From NCBI GenBank assembly GCA_046756445.1, contig JBHHWI010000001.1, positions 9,169-73,168 of the forward strand: a stretch of DNA of 64,000 nucleotides. Reading direction: 5' to 3'. How positions within the stretch are numbered: the stretch's first letter is position 1; the number at the start of each line of letters is the position of its first letter. Below are positions 27,194 through 36,268 of this stretch, piece after piece. Under the pieces are notes generated by a model, which searched no databases, was not told where the DNA came from, and was given only the letters and a program-made list of their open reading frames with translations. Source of the stretch: JACZWL01 sp046756445. GTDB taxonomy: Bacteria > Pseudomonadota > Gammaproteobacteria > Steroidobacterales > Woeseiaceae. A program made the translations under genes and the position numbers.

Positions 27194-28212
27194 CGGCTTT
27201 CTCTCAGCCCGGGCAGACAGCGCCGGCTGATCAGATTGGTCAGGAAACCCAGCTCCTCATACTTTGATTCGAGGGCCTCGATATATTCCAGCGTTCGCGG
27301 GATGTCGGGAATGAACCCGGATTTGCCGTCACGGTGCTTGAGGCGGGCGAATATACCCGCCGCCTTGAGGTGACGTTGTGCGCCCATCAGATCAAAATAT
27401 CTGGCAAATTGCCGCGGGTCGATTTGCGCGGTGAGATGGTCGCCGAGCTGATCGTAGAACTGCATGGTCCACACCTGTATTTTTTCTTCAGGCCAGCGGA
27501 TATAACAATCCTTGAGCAGCGAAACGAGATCGTATGTCAGGGGGCCTTCTACGGCGTCCTGAAAATCCAGGATCCCGGGGTTGTCGTCTTCGGTCAGCAT
27601 CAGGTTGCGCGAGTGATAGTCGCGGTGCACGAATACTCTTGGCTGCTCCAGTGCATTGTCAATGAGCAGCTGACAGGACTCCTGCCATCGATCTTCGTCA
27701 GATTGCGTGAAATCGATGTTCAGGTGCCGTTCGCAAAGCCACTCCTTGAAAATTGACAACTCGAAGGCCAGCAGCCGCTCATCGTATGGCGGCAGCTCCG
27801 ACTGAAATTCCTTTCCCCGGCGTTGCATGGTGACCAGCGCGGATATTGCATCGTCGTAGAGCTCGTCTGCTTTGGAGCGGTCGGTGCGCAACGCGGTCAG
27901 ATAAAGCGTGGATCCGAGGTCCGTGAGCAGAAGGAAACCGAGATCGAGGTCCGATGCAAGGACGCGGGGGCTGTTCAGATGCATTCGTTCCAGGAAACCC
28001 GCGACCTTGATGAATTGCGCGGAATCTTCCCTCTCGGGCGGTGCATCCATGACGATCCTCGTCGAGTCGCCGCTGGCCAGCCGGAGATAGCGGCGAAAGC
28101 TGGCGTCCTCGGATGCCGGCGCGAGCGTGGTAGCGTCAAGGCCGTCTATTCCTGCCAGCCAGCGCTTCAGCTGCTCGTGCCGGGGACTGGATTCTTCGTC
28201 GGTGGCGATGAT
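27190..28212 (-). CDS. amgK: Anomeric MurNAc/GlcNAc kinase AmgK
   Basis: 340 residues if read from 28212. The aminoglycoside-phosphotransferase-like fold shows HRDYHSRNLML (catalytic loop) and ILDFQDA (metal-binding DFQ). It phosphorylates MurNAc at C1 for MurU. The first ATG (28050) falls in the middle of the conserved stretch RIVMDAPPE, yet 54 upstream codons in frame give EDASFRRYLRL, conserved in the family. No ATG, GTG or TTG exists between 28050 and the in-frame stop at 28249-28251. An ATC at 28210-28212 follows a GGAG sequence by seven bases and is the best start candidate; the start is uncertain. Confidence 0.88.
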   Translation of the reverse strand: MIATDEESSPRHEQLKRWLAGIDGLDATTLAPASEDASFRRYLRLASGDSTRIVMDAPPEREDSAQFIKVAGFLERMHLNSPRVLASDLDLGFLLLTDLGSTLYLTALRTDRSKADELYDDAISALVTMQRRGKEFQSELPPYDERLLAFELSIFKEWLCERHLNIDFTQSDEDRWQESCQLLIDNALEQPRVFVHRDYHSRNLMLTEDDNPGILDFQDAVEGPLTYDLVSLLKDCYIRWPEEKIQVWTMQFYDQLGDHLTAQIDPRQFARYFDLMGAQRHLKAAGIFARLKHRDGKSGFIPDIPRTLEYIEALESKYEELGFLTNLISRRCLPGLRESR

Positions 28213-28342
28213 TCGGGATCTCCGTTCCGCATTGAAGGCGCTAATGAACTATGCGAAGGTAGCAAATCGCAATAACTGATAACATCTTTTCTCCCTAACA
28301 TCCTGCAGCCATTGCATTTTGTCCGATAGCCCTGCACCACAC

Positions 28343-30556
28343 ATGACTGGCATTCCCGTTGCGCTTGCCGGCCTGCTCGCCGCGCTGGTGAGCGGCGTAG
28401 CGTATTCGCAGCAGGACTTGCAGTGTGACGCGGCCGATGCGGGCGAGCTGCTCGACCGGTCCCTGTTTGACGATATCGATGCCGGTGACTCCAACGGCAT
28501 GCTGTTCGAGGCCGGAGAGATGCAAGCGAAACTGGGCGACAGGCCGAGCGCAAGCATGACGGGCGGGGTGCTCGTGAAACAGGGCGAACGGCTTGCAGGC
28601 GCCGATACCGCAAGTTACGACCCTGACACGCTGGCATTGCATCTTTCGGGCGACGTGCGGTACGAAGATCCGGGAACACAAATCAGAAGCGACTCGGCGG
28701 AGTTTTCCTATACTTCGGGTCTTGTCCGTTTCGAAGGCGCGGAGTTCAAGCTCTCCGACGGCGGCGCTAGAGGCGCAGCCAGCGCCCTCGAGATCAATCA
28801 GGAAGGTATGCTCAAACTCGACGATGTCGAATACACGACCTGTCCCCCGGGGTCGAACGACTGGTTACTCGAAGCGGGCGACATCGACCTCGATACGGCG
28901 AAGGGCTCCGGCTCGGCCAAGAATGTGAAACTCAGGTTTCAGGGGGTGCCGATCATGTACGCGCCGTTCCTGTCGTTTCCGATCGGGGACGCGCGAAAGT
29001 CCGGAATCCTGACACCTGAGTTCGGGAGCGCCGGGCGGAGCGGACGGGCCGTCAGCGTTCCCTACTACTGGAACATCGCGCCAAATTACGATGTAACGTT
29101 TACGCCCCGGTATCTGACCGATCGTGGTCTTCAGGTGCAGTCGGAGTTTCGTTACCTGACAAGGGCTCATGACGGCGTTCTGCGGTTCGATTATCTGCCG
29201 GACGACAGTCTTATCGATTCCGATCGTCATTTGCTGAGCTTCAACCACAGAACACAAATTTCCAGCGGTTGGCGGGGCCTGGTCGACTACCGCGACGCCT
29301 CCGACAGCAGGTACTTCGAAGACCTGGGCGGCAGCCTGAGTGTTTCGAGTATCACCCACCTGAACCGGAGTGTTGTATTCGAATTTTACGGCGACCACCT
29401 CTCGATATTCGGCAGGTTTCAGGAATACCAGACCATTGACGAGACGATCCTGCCCGTGGACGAGCCGTACCAGCGCCTGCCGCAGATCCGGGTCACGGGC
29501 ATGTGGCCCGATGGGGCGCTCGGCCTTCACTACAAGTTCGATGGAGAGTTTGTCTATTTCGATCGCGATATCGGCGTGACCGGCTGGCGTTTCGACGTGG
29601 CGCCCGAGATCGAGTTGCCAATCGGGAATCCGGGCTGGTTCATAACACCCAACGTCATTCTCGAGCACACACGCTACGAACTCGAGAATGTCCCGGCCGG
29701 ACAACCGATCGACCCGTCGCGAACCTTGCCCATCGCCAGCCTTGACGTCGGCATGATACTGGAGCGCACGATGCGATCGTCCCGCGGGCGCATTCAGACG
29801 ATCGAGCCGAGAGTCCTCTATGTTCATATCCCGCATCGCGAACAGTCCGGGCTGCCGGTATTCGATACGATCGTCCCGGATCTCAATCTCGTGCAGCTAT
29901 ATCGCAAGAATCGGTATCTTGGTGTCGACCGAATCGCCGACACCGATCAGCTCAGCGTCGGTATCACATCCCGGATACTGAGCGTGTCGAACGGCAAGGA
30001 AATCGTTACGGCAACCATCGGGCAGGCCCTGTATCTCAGCACACAGGGCGTCACGCTGCCCGGACAGCCCGTGACTTTCAGCGACTCATCCGATTACATC
30101 GCGGAACTTCGGTTTCCGTTTTACGAGAAATTCAATTTCGATCTGGGCTACCAGTGGGGAACCGGGAATAACGGGACGACCCAGTCCGAAGCGAGAATCC
30201 AGTTCCGGCCACAACGAAACAAGATCCTGAATCTGTCGTATCGCTTCCGCAAGCAATCACTCGAGCAGGGAGACGTGTCCTGGTCATGGCCATTGGCGAG
30301 GAGCTGGAACTTCGTCGGCAGATACAATTTCTCGTTCCGCGACGACGAGCCTCTCGAGCGGTTTTTCGGCCTCGAATACGAAAACTGTTGCTGGGGCCTG
30401 CGACTCGTTACCCGTCGCTACATCAGCACCCGCGACGGAACGCAGGATTCATCTTTCGGTCTACAGCTGGTGCTCAAGGGAATGACCAGCGTGGGAACCA
30501 AGGCTGACAGACTTTTGGAGCGTGGTATCCTTGGCTATTCGCGCGACGTCTATTAA
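28343..30556 (+). CDS. lptD: LPS-assembly protein LptD
   Basis: 737 residues. LptD is the outer-membrane barrel that inserts lipopolysaccharide into the outer leaflet with LptE. The ATG at 28343 gives a signal peptide (about 1-22); an in-frame TTG eight codons earlier is less suitable. An OstA/LptA-like N-domain is followed by a 26-strand-type barrel. The disulfide cysteines of E. coli LptD have counterparts: Cys28, Cys167 and the adjacent pair Cys682-Cys683. Its neighbours surA, pdxA and rsmA follow the usual order. Confidence 0.95.
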   Translation: MTGIPVALAGLLAALVSGVAYSQQDLQCDAADAGELLDRSLFDDIDAGDSNGMLFEAGEMQAKLGDRPSASMTGGVLVKQGERLAGADTASYDPDTLALHLSGDVRYEDPGTQIRSDSAEFSYTSGLVRFEGAEFKLSDGGARGAASALEINQEGMLKLDDVEYTTCPPGSNDWLLEAGDIDLDTAKGSGSAKNVKLRFQGVPIMYAPFLSFPIGDARKSGILTPEFGSAGRSGRAVSVPYYWNIAPNYDVTFTPRYLTDRGLQVQSEFRYLTRAHDGVLRFDYLPDDSLIDSDRHLLSFNHRTQISSGWRGLVDYRDASDSRYFEDLGGSLSVSSITHLNRSVVFEFYGDHLSIFGRFQEYQTIDETILPVDEPYQRLPQIRVTGMWPDGALGLHYKFDGEFVYFDRDIGVTGWRFDVAPEIELPIGNPGWFITPNVILEHTRYELENVPAGQPIDPSRTLPIASLDVGMILERTMRSSRGRIQTIEPRVLYVHIPHREQSGLPVFDTIVPDLNLVQLYRKNRYLGVDRIADTDQLSVGITSRILSVSNGKEIVTATIGQALYLSTQGVTLPGQPVTFSDSSDYIAELRFPFYEKFNFDLGYQWGTGNNGTTQSEARIQFRPQRNKILNLSYRFRKQSLEQGDVSWSWPLARSWNFVGRYNFSFRDDEPLERFFGLEYENCCWGLRLVTRRYISTRDGTQDSSFGLQLVLKGMTSVGTKADRLLERGILGYSRDVY

Positions 30557-30562
30557 GAATTT

Positions 30563-31858
30563 ATGAACAAAATCCGATACTTTTGCCTGCTGTCGGGCCT
30601 GGCGACCTGCGCAGTCGCCGCGGAAGAGCTGTCGGCCACGGGTGAGATGCTCGACGGAATCGCCGCCATCGTCAACGAGGGTGTCGTGCTGAAGAGCGAG
30701 CTGAAGCTTCAACTGGAGACCGTAACGGAACGGGCGCAGAAGCAGGACATGCGGCTGCCACCGCCGAGCGTCCTGGAGGAACAGGTGCTCGAGAGCCTCA
30801 TACTCAAGCAGATTCAGCTGCAGCGCGCCGAGCGCATCGGCATCCGGATTTCGGACCAGATGTTGAATGCCGCGATTGCGGGTGTTGCGGAGCAAAACGG
30901 CTTTGCATTCGAGGACATGCCCCGCGTACTTGCCGAGGATGGGATTTCATACGGCGTCTATCGCCGCGAGATGCGTGAGCAGCTGATCCTCGAACAGTTG
31001 CAGCGAATCGACGTCGTCGGACGGATTTCGGTCGCACCACGCGAGATAGATCAGTGTCTCGCCGACCTCGAAGACAACGTCGTGATCAACTCTGAATACA
31101 AACTGTCACACATACTGATATCGGTGCCGCCGTCCGCGACTCAGGAGGAGTTCGCGGAAGCAGAGACTGAAGCGAATTACGTGTACAAACAACTTCAGGA
31201 CGGCGCCGACTTTGCCGAGATGGCGATTCGATACTCGGATCTTCAGACCGCGCTCGAAGGCGGCAATCTCGGTTGGCGCAAAGGCGATCAGCTTCCGACT
31301 ATTTTTTCCAATATCGTCGGTTCGATGGCAGCAGGCGACTTCTCGGATCCGATCCGGACCGTGAGTGGTTATCACATCGTCAAGGTCAACGACCTGCGTG
31401 GCGCGAATCAGCGCAGTGAAGTCGAGCAGGTAAAGCTTCGCCATATCCTGATTACGCCTGACGAGATCATCGATGACGAAACCGCCAAGCAGCAGCTCGA
31501 ACAGGCAGTCGCCGATCTCGGCTCCGGCAAGGACTTCGGCGAGCTTGCGAAGCTTCTGTCCGATGATCCCGGTTCTGCGAACCAGGGCGGGGAAATGGAC
31601 TGGGCCAGCCCGGGCTCGTTTGTGCCCGAATTCGAGGAAGTCGCCAATAATGCGGAAATCGGCGTCGTGACCGAGCCTTTCCGGACCAGATTCGGCTGGC
31701 ACATTCTCGAAGTCATGGATCGTCGCATTCACGACAACACGGAGGAACTCAAGGAAAACGGCTGCATACAGCGCGTCAGGAACAGCAAGCTGGCAGAAGA
31801 GACGGAGCTCTACATGCGGCGAATCCGTGACGAAGCATTCGTAGACACACGCATCTGA
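30563..31858 (+). CDS. surA: Periplasmic chaperone and peptidyl-prolyl isomerase SurA
   Basis: 431 residues. A signal peptide (about 1-20, cleavage near AVAAEE) is followed by the SurA N-domain and two parvulin domains (about 170-270, YKLSHILISVP; about 285-385, VKLRHILITPDE), then a C-terminal helix. SurA escorts outer-membrane proteins, LptD among them, to the Bam complex. It starts 6 bp after lptD. Its stop codon overlaps the likely CTG start of pdxA. Confidence 0.95.
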   Translation: MNKIRYFCLLSGLATCAVAAEELSATGEMLDGIAAIVNEGVVLKSELKLQLETVTERAQKQDMRLPPPSVLEEQVLESLILKQIQLQRAERIGIRISDQMLNAAIAGVAEQNGFAFEDMPRVLAEDGISYGVYRREMREQLILEQLQRIDVVGRISVAPREIDQCLADLEDNVVINSEYKLSHILISVPPSATQEEFAEAETEANYVYKQLQDGADFAEMAIRYSDLQTALEGGNLGWRKGDQLPTIFSNIVGSMAAGDFSDPIRTVSGYHIVKVNDLRGANQRSEVEQVKLRHILITPDEIIDDETAKQQLEQAVADLGSGKDFGELAKLLSDDPGSANQGGEMDWASPGSFVPEFEEVANNAEIGVVTEPFRTRFGWHILEVMDRRIHDNTEELKENGCIQRVRNSKLAEETELYMRRIRDEAFVDTRI

Positions 31859-32829
31859 CAAGCAAACGGACAAACCCTCTCGTAATCACCGCCGGAGAAC
31901 CCGCCGGTATCGGGCCCGACCTGTGCCTTGCTCTGGCGAATACACAGTGGTCAGACCGGGTGATTGTCGTTGCAGATCCACAGACGCTGGAAGCGAGGGC
32001 CCGTCGACTCGGCGTCGACGTCTCGATCCTGGATGCGGAATCAGGCGGTTCGGCCCGAAACGGTCTGAGGGTGATCGCAGAAGCCCTGCCCAACGCCTCC
32101 GTCTGTGGCACGCCGGATCCGGCCAATGCCCAATCGCTGCTGTCGGGGCTGAAGAGGGCGGTACAAGCTTGCCTCGACGGCAGGTTCTCCGGGCTTGTTA
32201 CGGCGCCGCTGCAGAAGAGCACAATCAACGATGCGGGAATCTCCTTTACCGGCCACACGGAGTACCTCGCAGAATTAACCTCGATTCGAACACCCGTAAT
32301 GATGCTGGTCGCGGACCAGTTGCGGGTGGCGCTCGCCAGCACGCACCTGCCGCTTCGGGAGGTCCCGGACTATCTGACGCAGGAGCGACTTCGCGACGTG
32401 CTCGAAGTCCTGCATGCCGACCTCGTCGGAAGATTCGACATCGCCGAGCCGGAGATCGTCGTCTGCGGGCTCAATCCGCACGCCGGTGAAGGCGGTTATC
32501 TGGGCACGGAGGACGTCGCCGTGATCGAGCCGGTCGTCAGCGCATTACGGCTGGAGGGCATCGATGTCCGCGGTCCGTTAGCCGCGGATACAGCGTTCAC
32601 ACCGGCCGCCGGGCATGCCGATGCGGTACTGGCCATGTATCACGATCAGGGTCTGCCCGCCTTGAAGATGGCCGGGTTCGGTCACTCGGTAAATGTGACG
32701 CTCGGCCTGCCGATCGTTCGGACCTCCGTCGATCACGGCACGGCCCTCGGTATAGCCGGCACGGGCAGGGCCGATGCCGGCAGCATGATTGCGGCGGTGG
32801 AACTGGCCGCCACATTGGCAACCGCATGA
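31855..32829 (+). CDS. pdxA: 4-hydroxythreonine-4-phosphate dehydrogenase PdxA
   Basis: 324 residues from a CTG start. PdxA oxidises 4-phosphohydroxy-threonine in pyridoxal phosphate synthesis. Conserved PdxA sequence VITAGEPAGIGPDL lies upstream of the first ordinary start (GTG at 31960), so translation must begin earlier. The only start-like codon before it is CTG at 31855, overlapping the surA stop as CTGA; the frame closes at a TGA about 10 codons upstream. Metal and substrate motifs include FTGHTEYLAEL, GLNPHAGEGG and YHDQGLPALK. The stop overlaps rsmA (ATGA). Confidence 0.93.
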   Translation: MTSKRTNPLVITAGEPAGIGPDLCLALANTQWSDRVIVVADPQTLEARARRLGVDVSILDAESGGSARNGLRVIAEALPNASVCGTPDPANAQSLLSGLKRAVQACLDGRFSGLVTAPLQKSTINDAGISFTGHTEYLAELTSIRTPVMMLVADQLRVALASTHLPLREVPDYLTQERLRDVLEVLHADLVGRFDIAEPEIVVCGLNPHAGEGGYLGTEDVAVIEPVVSALRLEGIDVRGPLAADTAFTPAAGHADAVLAMYHDQGLPALKMAGFGHSVNVTLGLPIVRTSVDHGTALGIAGTGRADAGSMIAAVELAATLATA

Positions 32830-33605
32830 GCCGGCGCCACCGCCCGCGCAGGCGATTCGGGCAGCACTTTCTGGTTGACCGGATGACGATCGACAGAATC
32901 ATCGCGGCAATCGAGCCCGGGGCCGGGGAGATAATCGTTGAGATAGGGCCGGGCCGGGGTGCGATCAGCGAACCGCTGGCGCGCAGCGCCGGCAGGTTCC
33001 ACGCTATCGAGCTGGACCGCGATCTGGCAGCGGCGCTCACGCGGCAATTCGAATCGCAACCCAATGTAACGATTCACCAGGCGGATGCGCTGAAGTTCGA
33101 TTTCGCCGCGCTGGGAGAGAATCTTCGAGTCGTCGGCAATCTGCCCTACAACATCTCGACGCCGCTGCTGTTTCACCTCATCGATTGCAGAGAAACCATC
33201 AACGACATGCATCTGATGCTGCAAAAAGAAGTCGTCGACCGAATGGCGGCGGTGCCGCATAACAAGACGTATGGCCGGCTGACCATAATGCTCGGTTGCT
33301 ACATGGCAGTTGAACCGTTGTTCGATGTGCCGCCGTCGGCTTTCAGGCCATCGCCGAAAGTCTCGTCCTCGGTCGTGCGGTTATCGCCGCTGCCGAAAGA
33401 CACCCATGCGATTGCCGATCACACAGCACTATCCGAAATCGTCACCGTGGCATTCAGTCAACGCCGAAAGACATTGCGCAACGCGCTCAAGGCCTGTGTG
33501 ACGGAGGAAGATCTCGTCGCTTCGGGCATGGATCCCGGATCACGACCGGAACACGTATCGATCGCAGACTATGTGGCCCTTGCCAACCGGATTGCCCGCA
33601 CGTGA
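32826..33605 (+). CDS. rsmA: 16S rRNA dimethyladenosine transferase RsmA (KsgA)
   Basis: 259 residues. RsmA dimethylates two adjacent adenines (A1518 and A1519 in E. coli numbering) in the last helix of 16S rRNA late in 30S assembly. Motifs: QHFLVD, VEIGPGRGAI (SAM), and the catalytic GNLPYNIS at about 104-111, with a helical C-domain. The ATG overlaps the pdxA stop. Loss of this enzyme is known to give kasugamycin resistance. Confidence 0.96.
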   Translation: MSRRHRPRRRFGQHFLVDRMTIDRIIAAIEPGAGEIIVEIGPGRGAISEPLARSAGRFHAIELDRDLAAALTRQFESQPNVTIHQADALKFDFAALGENLRVVGNLPYNISTPLLFHLIDCRETINDMHLMLQKEVVDRMAAVPHNKTYGRLTIMLGCYMAVEPLFDVPPSAFRPSPKVSSSVVRLSPLPKDTHAIADHTALSEIVTVAFSQRRKTLRNALKACVTEEDLVASGMDPGSRPEHVSIADYVALANRIART

Positions 33606-33631
33606 AGCGGCAAGGTGGTTCCCGAGGAACG

Positions 33632-33659
33632 TTGAGATAGGATCTGGTTACGTTAGAAT
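33632..33659 (+). promoter_or_regulatory. Candidate sigma-70 promoter for apaG-apaH
   Basis: TTGAGA (33632-33637) and TAGAAT (33654-33659), each five of six matches to consensus, are 16 bp apart. They lie 41 bp upstream of the apaG start in the 95-bp gap after rsmA. It is one of the strongest promoter-like sequences in the window. Confidence 0.55.
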
Positions 33660-33700
33660 GCGGGCACCCGGGTACTGCCCGGACGGGCTTGCGGTGACTA

Positions 33701-34081
33701 ATGGATAAGATGAATTGCGAAATCAGTATCGAAGTCGCAACGGATTATGTCGATGAGCAGTCCGAGCCCGATGACGGCCGTTACGTATTCGCCTACACGA
33801 TCACCATTGCCAACCTGGGCGAGGTTCCGGCCCGTTTGCTGAGCCGTCACTGGGTTATAACGGATGCCAACGGCAAGGTTCAGGAAGTCAGCGGCGACGG
33901 CGTCGTGGGCGAACAGCCCCGCCTGAATCCCGGCGAGAAATACCGCTACTCGAGCGGCGCTGTCCTCGAGACACCGGTCGGGTCGATGCAGGGCAGCTAC
34001 CGGATGGAAGCGGACAACGGCACCAATTTCGATGCTCCGATCCCTCCGTTCACGCTCGCCGTACCGGGGGTTATTCATTAG
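33701..34081 (+). CDS. apaG: ApaG domain protein (CO2+/Mg2+ resistance family)
   Basis: 126 residues, a single immunoglobulin-like beta domain. Family landmarks are RYVFAYTITIANLG, LLSRHWVIT and the GVVGEQPRL segment followed by YSSGAVLETPVGSMQGSY. The biochemical role is poorly defined; E. coli apaG was linked to Co2+ and Mg2+ efflux, and homologous domains occur in F-box proteins. It lies 6 bp before apaH. An ATG three codons in is an alternative start. Confidence 0.93.
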   Translation: MDKMNCEISIEVATDYVDEQSEPDDGRYVFAYTITIANLGEVPARLLSRHWVITDANGKVQEVSGDGVVGEQPRLNPGEKYRYSSGAVLETPVGSMQGSYRMEADNGTNFDAPIPPFTLAVPGVIH

Positions 34082-34087
34082 GCCAGA

Positions 34088-34906
34088 ATGGCAACCTACG
34101 CGATAGGCGATCTGCAGGGTTGTTACGATCCGTTTCGACGCCTGCTCGACAAGCTCAAATTCGATCCGGACAAAGACCGTCTCTGGCTGACAGGGGATCT
34201 CGTCAATCGTGGCCCCAAATCGCTGAAGACGGTTCGCTTCGTCAGGAACCTGGGCAAATCCGCAAAGGTCGTCCTCGGAAACCATGACCTTCATTTGCTC
34301 GCGCTCGCGTACGGAATCGGTGATACATCGGACAGATTCGGCTCGCTGACCAAGCTCCTGGACGCGAAGGACGCCGATGATCTGATCGATTGGTTGCGGC
34401 GCCAGCCGCTCGCACACTACAGCAAGAAACTGAACACCCTGCTTGTGCACGCAGGTCTCCCGCCGCAATGGAGCGTCAAGAAAACGCTGGCGCGCGCCGC
34501 CGAGGTCGAAGCCGAACTCGGGAGTAAGACGTTCGTGAAATTCCTGGAGAAGCTCTACGGTAATTCGCCGAACCGGTGGTCGGGCGACCTCAGTGGCTAC
34601 AAGAGACTTCGATTCATCGTAAACTGCCTGACACGCATCCGGATGATCGACAAAAAGGGTCGCCTCGATTTCGAGCACAAGGGGCCGCCAGCGAACGCGA
34701 GAAAAGGGCTGGTGCCCTGGTTCGATGCCGATGATGCTGCCTGGAAAGGCACCCGAATCGTGTTCGGCCACTGGTCCGCCCTGGGACTGGTCATCAGTCC
34801 CGAGCTTGTCTGCGTCGATACGGGCTGCGTATGGGGCCGTCAGCTAACGGCCGTCCAGCTGGTCAAGCGACCGAGGGTCACACAGGTGAAGTGCCGCTGC
34901 CGATAA
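34088..34906 (+). CDS. apaH: Symmetrical diadenosine tetraphosphatase ApaH
   Basis: 272 residues. ApaH splits Ap4A into two ADP and also decaps Np4-capped RNA. The metallophosphatase motifs are present: GDLQG, GDLVNRGP, GNHDLH, and LLVHAGLPP with a later FGHWSALG. Metal ligands appear intact. It ends the lptD-apaH arrangement; kmo begins 9 bp after its stop, on the same strand. Confidence 0.95.
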   Translation: MATYAIGDLQGCYDPFRRLLDKLKFDPDKDRLWLTGDLVNRGPKSLKTVRFVRNLGKSAKVVLGNHDLHLLALAYGIGDTSDRFGSLTKLLDAKDADDLIDWLRRQPLAHYSKKLNTLLVHAGLPPQWSVKKTLARAAEVEAELGSKTFVKFLEKLYGNSPNRWSGDLSGYKRLRFIVNCLTRIRMIDKKGRLDFEHKGPPANARKGLVPWFDADDAAWKGTRIVFGHWSALGLVISPELVCVDTGCVWGRQLTAVQLVKRPRVTQVKCRCR

Positions 34907-34915
34907 CCAGAAATA

Positions 34916-36268
34916 ATGAAGCGAAAATCAGTTCGGATATTTGGCGCGGGTCTTTGTGGAAGCCTGCTGAGCATCATTCTCGCCCGGCGCGGCTTCTGTG
35001 TGACGGTGTACGAGCGCGAGAACGACCCGCGCAGCGAAGCGGCGCGGGCCGGCCGGTCGATCAACCTCGCCATGTCTGCCAGGGGAATTCGGGCGCTGAA
35101 GCATGCCGGCATTTTTTCGCTCGTCGAGCCCTTGCTCGTGCCAATGCGCGGCCGATTCGTACACCATGAAGACGGCGCTACCGAGATGCTGAAATACGGC
35201 CAGCGTCCCGAGGAACAAATCTACTCGGTATCGCGGGCCGGACTGAATCAGCTGTTGCTCAGTGCGGCCGAAAAAGACCACGGCATCGACATTCACTTTC
35301 AACACGAGGCCATCGCGCTCGATGCCGGAGGCGTTCGAATCGGCAGATATGCCGACGGTGCCGAGCTGCTGGTACCGGACACGCCGGTCATTGCGGCCGA
35401 TGGCGCCGGTTCGATCTTTCGGCGATCGCTGGATTATTCCGGCGCGATATCGGCGACCGAGACGTTGCTGGATCACAGCTACAAGGAACTGAATGTGCCG
35501 CCAGGCCCCGCCGGCGAGTTCCGGATGGAGCCCGGCGCGCTGCACATCTGGCCACGCGGCGGGTTCATGCTGATCGCGCTGCCCAACCCGGGCGGCGATT
35601 TCACGCTGACGCTGTTTCTTCCGAACGAGAGCCCGAACAGCTTTTCGAATCTGCGCACGCCGCAGGAGATTGCTGCGTTTTTTGAGACGCACTTCGCCGA
35701 CGTGACAGAGCTTATGCCCGATCTGATCGCAACGTTTGAGCGGAATCCGGTCGGTATTCTCGGTACCGTCCGATGCGATCGATGGCACGATGACGGCCGG
35801 GTCCTGCTCGTCGGTGATGCCGCGCACGCGGTCGTGCCGTTTCACGGACAGGGAATGAACCTCGCCTTCGAGGACTGTGTGGTGCTGGACCAGATCCTCG
35901 AAGACGCGGATTCCTCGTGGCAGGACGTCTTCGCCCGTTTCGAGTCCGCGCAGCTCGCCAATGCGAATGCCATCGCCGCCATGGCGCTGGAGAACTATGT
36001 CGAAATGCGGGACACGGTCAGGAATCCGAAGTACCTGCTGCAGAAGGAGCTCGGCTTCGAGCTGGAGCGGCGTTTGCCGAAGGTGTTCATTCCGCGCTAT
36101 TCGATGGTGATGTTTCACGCCGAAATTCCCTACGCGATCGCCCAGCAGCGGGGCAACGTCCAGGCCGAGCTCCTCGACGAGCTCACTCGCGACGCCGATG
36201 AGCTCGGCCAGATCGATATCGATGGCGCGGAACGCGAAGCGGCGTCCAGACTCACGCCGCTGAGTTGA
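34916..36268 (+). CDS. kmo: Kynurenine 3-monooxygenase
   Basis: 450 residues. This FAD-dependent hydroxylase converts kynurenine to 3-hydroxykynurenine, a step in tryptophan breakdown or de novo NAD synthesis. It has the FAD motif GAGLCGSLLS, the arginine-rich segment GRSINLAMSARG, and GDAAHAVVPFHGQGMN for the second FAD contact. A hydrophobic C-terminal membrane segment as in eukaryotic KMO is not seen. No other kynurenine-pathway gene is in the window. The 3' end overlaps folA on the other strand by 17 bp. Confidence 0.92.
   Translation: MKRKSVRIFGAGLCGSLLSIILARRGFCVTVYERENDPRSEAARAGRSINLAMSARGIRALKHAGIFSLVEPLLVPMRGRFVHHEDGATEMLKYGQRPEEQIYSVSRAGLNQLLLSAAEKDHGIDIHFQHEAIALDAGGVRIGRYADGAELLVPDTPVIAADGAGSIFRRSLDYSGAISATETLLDHSYKELNVPPGPAGEFRMEPGALHIWPRGGFMLIALPNPGGDFTLTLFLPNESPNSFSNLRTPQEIAAFFETHFADVTELMPDLIATFERNPVGILGTVRCDRWHDDGRVLLVGDAAHAVVPFHGQGMNLAFEDCVVLDQILEDADSSWQDVFARFESAQLANANAIAAMALENYVEMRDTVRNPKYLLQKELGFELERRLPKVFIPRYSMVMFHAEIPYAIAQQRGNVQAELLDELTRDADELGQIDIDGAEREAASRLTPLS

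Noticed and set aside
28213..28342. Sigma-E-type promoter upstream of lptD, as in E. coli
   Set aside because: A TGAACTA at 28245 is only a partial -35 match and no fitting -10 box was found at the right distance.
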